Source: Anaerolineae bacterium (GTDB lineage Bacteria > Chloroflexota > Anaerolineae > Anaerolineales > Anaerolineaceae). Taken from it: a DNA stretch of 12,579 nucleotides. Every line of letters begins with the position of its first letter. Position 1 is the stretch's first letter. A model generated the notes under the pieces. It made no database searches, was not told where the DNA came from, and worked only from the letters and a program-made list of their open reading frames with translations. The translations under genes were made by a program, and so were the position numbers. Positions 1 through 6,300 of this stretch are shown in pieces. The DNA lies in contig JACRAG010000066.1 of NCBI GenBank assembly GCA_016213455.1, forward strand, positions 1 to 12,579, written 5' to 3'.

Positions 1-6
1 GATGCA

Positions 7-177
7 ATGGCTAAGTTTAAGATAATACAAGATGTAGAGGCATGTATTGGATGTGGTGCTTGTGCATCTGTCTGTCCAGACAACTGGGAAATGAAAGGGA
101 GTAAATCTAAACCAAAAAAGACAGAGCTAAACGACATCGGTTGCAATCAAGAAGCTGCGCATCGAATTGTCGGGTAA
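7..177 (+). CDS. Ferredoxin, archaeal-type, 3' end replaced at a chimeric junction
   Basis: The ATG at 7 opens a 56-residue frame beginning MAKFKIIQDVEACIGCGACA. It carries a complete CxxCxxCxxxCP iron-sulphur motif (Cys13, Cys16, Cys19, Cys23, Pro24), followed by a Lys-rich linker and DIGCNQEAA (about 43-51). Small ferredoxins of this kind carry electrons in the cytoplasm. In the family, GCNxEAA is normally followed by a second cluster segment (xxCPVxxI). Here the frame instead runs HRIVG and stops, so the C-terminal cluster ligands are missing. Codon use is AT-rich (ATA, AAA, TCT, GTA), quite unlike the GC-rich genes that follow. The Lys-rich composition recalls archaeal, possibly DPANN, ferredoxins; that assignment is from memory of the family. 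The lost 3' end and the composition break fit a chimera rather than a functional short protein. The upstream region, including any ribosome binding site, lies outside the window. Confidence 0.72.
   Translation: MAKFKIIQDVEACIGCGACASVCPDNWEMKGSKSKPKKTELNDIGCNQEAAHRIVG
131..160 (+). other. Probable chimeric junction between ferredoxin and kinase genes
   Basis: This stretch reads sensibly in two frames. In frame with position 7 it gives ferredoxin residues DIGCNQEAA. In frame with 1378 it gives TTSVAIKKLR, whose VAIK (140-151) is the conserved ATP-lysine motif of Ser/Thr kinases. Ferredoxin similarity ends at about 158, and kinase similarity begins at about 134-140, just after an in-frame TAA at 128-130. 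The shared segment is therefore about 20 bases, the size of a short assembly k-mer or a microhomology-mediated chimera. Base composition changes from AT-rich to GC-rich across the same point. Confidence 0.7.
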
Positions 178-1378
178 CATGCCCCAGGTCATCGAACGTT
201 TTTTGCGTGAGGGCGAAGCCCTGCGCCGGCTCAACCATCCCAATATTGTTAAAGTGCTGGCAACAGTGGATGACGATAACCAGCACTACATTGTGATGGA
301 GTATGTCGGCGGGGGCACACTGGCCGATTTGCTCTACCGCGAGCGTCCGCTGGCGCTGGGGCGCGTGGTTGCCATCAGTTTGGAACTGTCGGATGCGCTC
401 AGCCGGGCGCACCATTTGCACATCCTCCACCGTGACATCAAGCCGGGCAATATTCTGATGGCCGAAGATGGCACCCCGCGCCTGACGGATTTTGGATTGG
501 CGCGCATCGGACAGCTGCCTTCCCTGACAGAAAGCCGGACGATCCTGGGCACGTTGGGATACATCAGCCCGGAGGTGTTGGAAGGCCGGGAGGCAAGCGA
601 GCGTTCGGATATCTGGTCGTTCGGGGTGGTGTTGTACGAAATGGTCACCGGTCAGCTGCCGTTTGGCGGCGAGTCAGCGTATGATTGCATCTGGTCGATC
701 AAGAACCAGCCGCTTCCCATCCTGGAAAACATGCGCGATGGAATCCCTGCATCGCTGGCAAGCCTGATCCGCAGAATGCTGCGCAAAGACAGCGGCGCGC
801 GCGTGGAGAGTGTGCGCCAGGTGGGGGCGGAATTGGAAAATATCCAAAAAGAGCTGGGCAGTTCTCCGGACAAAGTTGGCAAGACCGGGATCGGGGCAGA
901 GAAGGATCAAAACTCAGCCCACATCATCCGCGTGTTGATTGCGGATGACCATGCGGTCGTGCGCCAGGGGCTGCGCATGTTCATCGACCTGCAGGAGGAT
1001 ATGCAGGTGGTGGGAGAGGGAACAAACGGGAGCGAAGCGATCGAGTTGGCTGCCAGGTTGAATCCGGATGTCGTCCTGCTCGACCTGGTCATGCCGCAGC
1101 TGGGCGGTGTGGAAGCCACCGCGCGAATCAAACAGGTTTGCCCACAGGCGCATCTGATGATCCTGACCAGTTTTGGGGAAGATGATCAGGTCATTCCAGC
1201 CTTGCAGGCGGGTGCGCAGGGCTATTTATTGAAAGACATTCGCCCGGAAGAGCTGGTCAAGGCGGTCCGGGAAGCTTATCAGGGGAAAACGCAGCTGGAT
1301 TCCAGGGTTGCGCAAAAATTGATCAACCTGGTTTCCGGCAACAATCTACCACCCAAGCCCAATAGCGATACGGGTTGA
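167..1378 (+). CDS. Ser/Thr protein kinase fused to a NarL-type receiver domain, 5' truncated
   Basis: The frame is open from 131; TTG at 167 is only the first available start, and the kinase reading continues upstream through VAIK at 140-151. The glycine-rich loop is missing because of the junction, so the gene is 5'-partial. Numbered from 167: alpha-C Glu15, HRDIKPGN at 88-95 (catalytic Asp90, Lys92, Asn95), DFG 108-110, SPE in place of APE at 134-136, and a C-lobe to about 228. A polar linker (230-252) leads to a receiver domain (about 253-375) with acidic pair Asp260-Asp261, phospho-acceptor Asp306, Thr334 and Lys356, all expected residues. NarL/FixJ receivers usually continue into a LuxR-type helix-turn-helix, but this protein stops at 403 after a short polar tail. 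The output could therefore be the kinase itself or a partner protein. No transmembrane segment is visible, so it is probably cytoplasmic. The peroxidase gene follows after 34 bases and may be co-transcribed. Confidence 0.88.
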   Translation: MSGNMPQVIERFLREGEALRRLNHPNIVKVLATVDDDNQHYIVMEYVGGGTLADLLYRERPLALGRVVAISLELSDALSRAHHLHILHRDIKPGNILMAEDGTPRLTDFGLARIGQLPSLTESRTILGTLGYISPEVLEGREASERSDIWSFGVVLYEMVTGQLPFGGESAYDCIWSIKNQPLPILENMRDGIPASLASLIRRMLRKDSGARVESVRQVGAELENIQKELGSSPDKVGKTGIGAEKDQNSAHIIRVLIADDHAVVRQGLRMFIDLQEDMQVVGEGTNGSEAIELAARLNPDVVLLDLVMPQLGGVEATARIKQVCPQAHLMILTSFGEDDQVIPALQAGAQGYLLKDIRPEELVKAVREAYQGKTQLDSRVAQKLINLVSGNNLPPKPNSDTG

Positions 1379-1400
1379 GCAGCGCGGCCTATCACCTTAA

Positions 1401-1405
1401 AAGGA
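1401..1405 (+). promoter_or_regulatory. Ribosome binding site for the AhpD-like gene
   Basis: AAGGA lies 7 bases before the ATG at 1413, in the 34-base gap after the kinase gene. It fixes the start of the peroxidase gene upstream of the in-frame TGA. No similar site precedes the ATG that follows the TGA at 1650, which argues that translation runs through the TGA rather than restarting there. Confidence 0.7.
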
Positions 1406-1412
1406 AAAAACC

Positions 1413-1991
1413 ATGACCTTTATCAAGATCATCCCGGAAGACCAGGCGGAAGGCCTGGCGCATGAGCAATATCAAAGCGCCCTGAAGGGCCAGGGTTATA
1501 TCCCGAATTATGTCAAAGCCTTCAGCCTGCATCCCGAAGTCTACGACGCCTGGGCAAAACTGATCGGCGCCATCCGGTCCAGGATGCGATTGCGACGTTA
1601 TGAGTTGGTCACCTTCGCGGCAGCCATGGCGCTTGGATGTCGATATTGAATGCTTGCACACGGAGCGTTGCTCCGTAAAAATTTCTTCAATGCTGAAGAA
1701 ATGGTCGCTCTGATCCGGGATTTCCGCCATGCCGGACTGTCAGCCGAGGAAGTAGCGTTGATGGCATTCGCCCAGAAAGTGATCGTCCAGGCCAACCAGG
1801 TGGTCACGAGCGATCTGGACGAGCTGCGCTCATTCGGCCTGAGCGAGGAGGAAATCCTGGATGTGATCCAGGCGGTGGCAGCCCGCAGCTTTTTCAGCAA
1901 GGTGCTGGATGCGACCGGCGCCAACCCGGATATGACCTATGGCGAACAATTGGAGCCTGAGATCCTGGAACTGATCTCGCCGGGCGGTTGA
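1413..1991 (+). CDS. AhpD-like peroxidase-related protein with probable selenocysteine at codon 79 (TGA 1647-1649)
   Basis: Read through the TGA, this is a 192-residue protein of the carboxymuconolactone decarboxylase / AhpD superfamily (peroxidase-related type), close to the usual family length. AhpD enzymes reduce peroxides or relay thiol electrons through a CxxCxxxH site with a nearby Glu. Here the site is Cys76-Arg-Tyr-[TGA79]-Met-Leu-Ala-His83, with Glu64 upstream, so the stop codon replaces exactly the second, attacking Cys. Both flanks stay in one frame and fit the family (RRYELVTFAAAMALGC before, AHGALLRKNFFNAEE after), with no other lesion. A TGA at a redox Cys followed by a hairpin with its apical loop 17 bases downstream fits bacterial Sec insertion; AhpD-like selenoproteins are known. 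The alternative is a nonsense mutation or sequencing error from TGC/TGT. Standard gene callers split it into 1413-1649 and 1650-1991. It is probably co-transcribed with the kinase gene. Confidence 0.78.
1660..1702 (+). promoter_or_regulatory. Candidate bacterial SECIS: two tandem perfect hairpins after the in-frame TGA
   Basis: Hairpin 1 pairs ACGGAGC (1660-1666) with GCTCCGT (1670-1676) around the loop GTT: seven perfect pairs starting 10 bases after the TGA, with the loop 17 bases after it. Opening the top C-G pair gives the five-base loop CGTTG. A bacterial SECIS is expected to have a short apical stem-loop roughly 16-37 bases after the UGA, with a G among the first two loop bases; both readings satisfy this. 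Hairpin 2 pairs ATTTCTTCA (1681-1689) with TGAAGAAAT (1694-1702) around ATGC: nine perfect pairs, four bases after hairpin 1. Both lie inside coding sequence. Hairpin 1 is the likely SelB-binding element; the role of hairpin 2 is unknown. Confidence 0.62.
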
Positions 1992-2107
1992 CTCTCCATC
2001 GCACTTTGCTGGAGCGTCCGGATGCCCGGCAGGCGGGTCAGTGTTTCGGGACTGAACGGCATGGGATGAAGCCGGATTTCAACCGCCAGGACCAGGGTGG
2101 AAGGCGA

Positions 2108-2995
2108 TCACTCTTTGCGTGAGTCACCCATAAAGAAGAGCGCAACGGTTCCAGGCCCGGTGTGCGCGCCGATGACGGCGCCGATGGTGTTGATCATCAC
2201 CCGACCGTTGAGATGCGGGAATTTTTCTTCCACCAGGTCGGCCACCTTGCGGGCATCTTCGTAGCAGGCAGAGTGGGAAATAAAGCACTTGCCTGAATAA
2301 GCAAGGCCATTGAGCGCGTGGTTTTCCATTTTGCGCACCATTTCGGCAATCACCTGTTTTTTGCCGCGCACTTTTGACCGTGGAATCAACTTTCCTTCCT
2401 GGTTCATATTCATCAGCGGGCAGATATTCAACAAAGCGCCAAACGTCGCGGATGCAGCCGAAATGCGCCCGCCGCGTTTGTAGTGGGTGAGATCGGTGGA
2501 GAAGAACCAGTGGTGAAGGTTGAGCTTGTTTACTTCCAGCCAGGTCTGCACTTCGTCCAGCGATGCGCCGTCATCGCGCATATCCGCGACCAGGTCCACG
2601 AGCAAGCCGTACCCTGAGGATGCCCCCAGCGAATCGACAACCACAATATTACGTTCGGGATAGTCTTGCAAGAGCTGATCGCGTGCGGTCAAGGCGGAGC
2701 TGTAGGTGCCCGACAGCCCTGAGGACAGGCAAATGTGCAGGATGTCTTTGCCTTCCTTTAAGGTTGGTTCAAAAAATTCGATGAACTGGCCTGTGTTCAC
2801 CTGGGAGGTGGTTGGCAGCGCTCCGGCAGCAATCCTTCGATAAAATTCCTCAAACGGCATGGTCTGGCCCAGGTCATCTGGATAATCTCTTCCGTCCATG
2901 TTAAAGCTGAAACACACGAAGGGAATATTCCGTTTCTGTAAATAATCCAGCGGCAGATCTGCTGTTGAGCCACAGGTAAGCACATATTCTGACAT
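2108..2995 (-). CDS. DegV family protein (fatty-acid binding)
   Basis: This 295-residue protein matches the DegV family in length and motifs: STADLP (10-15), PTTSQ (61-65), SSGLSGTY (91-98), HYKRGGRIS (171-179) and GAHTGPGT (276-283). DegV proteins bind one long-chain fatty acid between two alpha/beta domains; in Firmicutes the FakB members present it to the kinase FakA for acyl-phosphate formation. No FakA-like gene is visible here, so the biochemical partner is unknown. The first motif usually reads DST; here it is GST (Gly9), a small deviation. The ATG at 2995 is preceded on the minus strand by AGGAGAA seven bases upstream, a strong Shine-Dalgarno site. There is no signal peptide, so it is probably cytoplasmic. 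The gene is convergent with the AhpD-like gene (116 bases between stops, no clear terminator) and divergent from the giant surface-protein gene. Confidence 0.93.
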   Translation of the reverse strand: MSEYVLTCGSTADLPLDYLQKRNIPFVCFSFNMDGRDYPDDLGQTMPFEEFYRRIAAGALPTTSQVNTGQFIEFFEPTLKEGKDILHICLSSGLSGTYSSALTARDQLLQDYPERNIVVVDSLGASSGYGLLVDLVADMRDDGASLDEVQTWLEVNKLNLHHWFFSTDLTHYKRGGRISAASATFGALLNICPLMNMNQEGKLIPRSKVRGKKQVIAEMVRKMENHALNGLAYSGKCFISHSACYEDARKVADLVEEKFPHLNGRVMINTIGAVIGAHTGPGTVALFFMGDSRKE

Positions 2996-3110
2996 GGTGA
3001 TCTTCTCCTGCTAGAAATTTGACCGGGAATGGTTTGAGCCGTTTTGTAATTATTTTACCGCACTGACACAGGTTTTGACGCCTCCACGTCAACTGGCTGG
3101 TTGGGCTGGC

Positions 3111-3138
3111 TTGACCCTGTCTGGATGTCCTCTATAAT
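3111..3138 (+). promoter_or_regulatory. Consensus sigma70-type promoter upstream of the surface-protein leader
   Basis: TTGACC (3111-3116) and a perfect TATAAT (3133-3138) are separated by 16 bases, a near-consensus housekeeping promoter. Transcription would start at about A3145, giving a ~219-base leader before the ATG at 3364. It is the best promoter match I noticed in the window. Confidence 0.75.
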
Positions 3139-3144
3139 GGTCTT

Positions 3145-3343
3145 ATCGCATAGGCGCTGCGCCGGACTTGTCTTATAAGATGTGGAGCCCCTTTCCGTTT
3201 TAATCCGGGTGGGGGCAATCCTCTTTCAGCGCGGCGCCGTCATTCCACAACCGAACCAGTCCCGTGCAGCATCGCAGCGGTTGCAATTTATCCTGGATGA
3301 AACCTTGCAATTCCCACAGGACTCTGTTCTCCTGTGGGTTTTT
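3145..3343 (+). promoter_or_regulatory. Structured 5' leader or ~200-nt small RNA ending at a terminator
   Basis: From the predicted start at about 3145 to the T-run at 3339-3343 is about 199 bases with no convincing ORF. Several inverted repeats are visible: GCGCTG (3154-3159) with CAGCGC (3227-3232), TGTGGA (3181-3186) with TCCACA (3244-3249), and GCCCC (3187-3191) with GGGGC (around 3213-3217). TTGCAATT occurs twice (3281-3288 and 3305-3312). TCCTG at 3291-3295 is complementary to CAGGA in the 5' arm of the terminator (3317-3321), so an alternative antiterminating pairing is possible. I could not match it to a known riboswitch, SRP RNA, tmRNA or RNase P RNA; the size resembles 6S RNA but I could not build the typical rod. 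It may be a free small RNA or an attenuator for the gene at 3364. Confidence 0.5.
3313..3343 (+). terminator. Intrinsic terminator just upstream of the giant surface-protein gene
   Basis: CCCACAGGA (3313-3321) pairs perfectly with TCCTGTGGG (3330-3338) around an eight-base loop, followed by five T (3339-3343). This is a textbook Rho-independent terminator on the plus strand. It lies only 20 bases before the ATG at 3364 and downstream of the strong promoter at 3111-3138, so it either ends a small RNA or controls read-through into the gene. Confidence 0.85.
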
Positions 3344-3363
3344 GTCTGCAGGGAGGGTTTTTG

Positions 3364-6300
3364 ATGGCGGGGAATCGGTTCAGTATTCGTCTTTTTGTTC
3401 TTCGGGCGGGGATGGTTTTGGCGCTGCTGGCGGGGTTGCAGACCAGCGCGCAGGTCGTTTCAGCCGGTGCGCCTTCTACCGCGCGGGACGGCTCGCGCTC
3501 CTATGCCGGTGAGGCAGCGCCCGCGTATGCCACTACTCTAACGGTCAACACCACCGCGGATTCCACCGCCGCAGACGGATTTTGCTCGCTGCGCGAGGCG
3601 GTGGCTTATACCAACGGCGCACTCTTCAATGCGGATTGCGGTGGCAATTCGGGAAGCCCTTACACCATCCACATTCCAGCAGGAACCTATACCCTGACGC
3701 TAGGCGAGCTGCAGGCAGGATTAAACGGCAATGTGACGGTGTCGATCATCGGCGCAGGGGCTGCGAATACCATTCTTCAGCAGGGCTCGAGTGGATGTAG
3801 CGGCACGCGTTCCAGTCGGGTACTTTCGCTTGATTACAATTATGGAGGGAACACCCAGGCATCCATTTCGGGTGTGACGCTTTCCAATGGGGCAGCTCAG
3901 CTGTATGGCGGTGGCGCCATCCTGGCGGGTGGGCCGAATGATAGTCTCACGCTTTCCAACGCGATCATCTCGAACAATTGTACTGCATCAAATAATGAAG
4001 GGGCGGGTATCAGTTGGGGATCAGAAGGTTCTCTTACCATTGATAATTCGACCTTCTCCAATAATACAACCTCTAACAGACCCGGCGGTGGGATTTATTT
4101 TTTCGCCGACACACCATCCAACAATCTGACCATCACCAATTCCATCTTTACTTCAAACACGGTCACGTCAAGTGAAAATGGAGGTGGGGCTGTAGCGATT
4201 GTCTCTTCGGGCGGCTCTTTTGCGAATGTTTCGATCAACAGCTCCGTTTTCACCAACAACAAAACCATGGGCTCCAGTGGATTAGGCGGGGCTATTTTCA
4301 TGAACGACGGCACGCTGAACCTGGGGAACACAGCCGCCAACCGTTTTTATAACAACCTGGACAACAGCGCCGGCGGGGCTTTGGGGAAAACTGGCGGAAC
4401 GGCGAATGCTGCCAACAATTGGTGGGGCTGCAACACCGGGCCAGGCGGCACCGGATGTGACAGCGTCAATAACCGTGGCGGATCGTTGACCATCAGTCCC
4501 TGGGTGGTGCTCAAGACCACTGCCAGCCCGAGTGCGATCCAATCCGGTCAATCCACCACCCTGACGACCAGCGTTCTGCAAAATTCCAACGGCGGCAGCC
4601 TGGCGGCAGGGCAGATCAGCGCGCTGATTGGCTTGCCGGTCACCTGGACCAACGCCACTGGGGGCAGTTTTTCCGGGTCTCAGACCAGCATCCAAATAGA
4701 CGGTACAGCCACAACCACCTTTACGCAGGATGGATTGGGGTGCAGCCCTGCCAGCGGACAGGCCAAAATTGACCTGGTTCAAAATGGTGATGCGACCGCA
4801 ACCGCGAGCATCGCTGTCTCTTGCCTGCCGGAAATGGGCCTTTCGCAGGGCGCCACAACCCTTGCCGACGGCGCAAGTTTTGACTTTGGCAGCCAGGCGC
4901 TCAATACCAACACGGATCTGGTGTTTAGCATTGGCAATTCTGGCCTGGGTAATTTGACCCTCACCACGCCGTTGACCGTCAGCGGCGCCAATGCAGATCA
5001 ATTCAGCATCCTGGCGCAGCCCGCTTCGCCTGTGGCTGCCTCCGGCAGCACCACTTTCTCGTTGCGCTTCAGGCCCACGGCTGCCGGGGTGAAAACCGCC
5101 ACACTTTCCATCGCCAACAACGACAACGATGAAAATCCTTATGACCTGACCCTCACCGGCGAAGGGCTGCCAGCCCCGGAGATGGCAGTCCGCGGCAACG
5201 GAGTTGACATAGCCGATGGTGACACGACGCCCTCTGTAACCGATCACACCAATTTTGGCTCAATGCCAGTCAACGGTGGAAGCGTGGTGCGCACATTCAC
5301 GATCCACAACAGCGGGTTGGCGGATTTATCCCTCAACGGTGCTCCACAAGTGGCGGTGAGCGGAACAAACGCGGCTGATTTTTCCGTCACCGCGTTCCCC
5401 GCTTCGCCCGTGTCAGCGGCTGGATCGACCACTTTCCAGGTCACCTTTATTCCCGGGGCGCTTGGAACGCGCAGCGCAACCCTGTCCATCGACAACAATG
5501 ACAGCGAGGAGAACCCCTATACCTTTGCCATCCAGGGCACGGGCACCTGCGCCAGCGCGATCACCGTCACCAATGCCAATACCAGCGGTCCAGGCTCGCT
5601 GACCCAGGCGGTGGAAAACCTGTGCGCCGGGGGCACCATCACCTTTGATGGCGACTATACCATCCCGATCCATGGATTGATCCCTGCCAAAAGCTTGACC
5701 ATGGATGGAAGTGGTCACAGCGTTACCATCAACGGTGGGCTGCTCATCAATGCTGGAGAAACGATCGTGTTGAATGATCTGGCGCTCTTAGGGCAAGGAG
5801 CGGGCGGAGGGAGTACGCTTGCCATCATAAATCGCGGCACGTTGACCTTCAACCGGTGTACGGTGAGCAACTATTGGTGGTCTATTGATCCTGCCAACCT
5901 GATCGCTCCAGGGGCAATTTACAACACAGGCGCGTTGACCATTAACCAGAGTACCTTAAGTGACAACAACACGAGCGAATGGGGTGGCGCGATTTATAAC
6001 AGCGGTACAGTCAGTATTACCCAAAGCACCCTGGTCAGGAATCAAGCCAACTATGGCGGCGGCGCGATTTACAATGCTCCTTCCGGCGCTTTAGCCATTG
6101 CTCGAAGCACCCTGGGACAGAACCACGCAGCGGGTATAGACGGCGGCGCGATTTATAACGACGGAACCCTGTCACTGGTCAACAGCACGGTTGCAGAAAA
6201 CTCGGCTCCCAATGCCGGTGGGCTTTACTTAAATGGCAGCACGGCGCTTTTGAATACGCTGATTGCCAAGAATATTCCCGGTCAGATTTTTGTTGCGGGT

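Noticed and set aside
1413..1649. Treating 1413-1649 and 1650-1991 as two separate genes or a simple pseudogene
   Set aside because: The two halves are one AhpD-like protein in one frame, the break is only at the catalytic CxxC position, no ribosome binding site precedes ATG 1650, and a SECIS-like hairpin follows. A point mutation remains possible but is less economical.
1993..2107. A possible terminator between the convergent AhpD and DegV genes
   Set aside because: Only a weak CTCCA/TGGAG pairing and GC-rich fragments are present, with no T-run on either strand.
3334..3363. An upstream GTG start at 3334 for the surface protein
   Set aside because: The codons lie within the 3' arm of the terminator and the T-run; the Shine-Dalgarno GGGAGGG at 3351-3357 points to ATG 3364.
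3182..3364. A 60-codon leader ORF (GTG 3182) ending in a TGATG overlap with the surface-protein start
   Set aside because: It has no convincing Shine-Dalgarno site, the peptide has no attenuation-type residue run, and it crosses the terminator hairpin. The overlap appears accidental.
4282..5247. Long minus-strand frame opposite the surface-protein gene
   Set aside because: It is rich in Gly, Arg and Ala with no motif, and lies antisense to a strongly supported coding region; a shadow of GC-rich codons.
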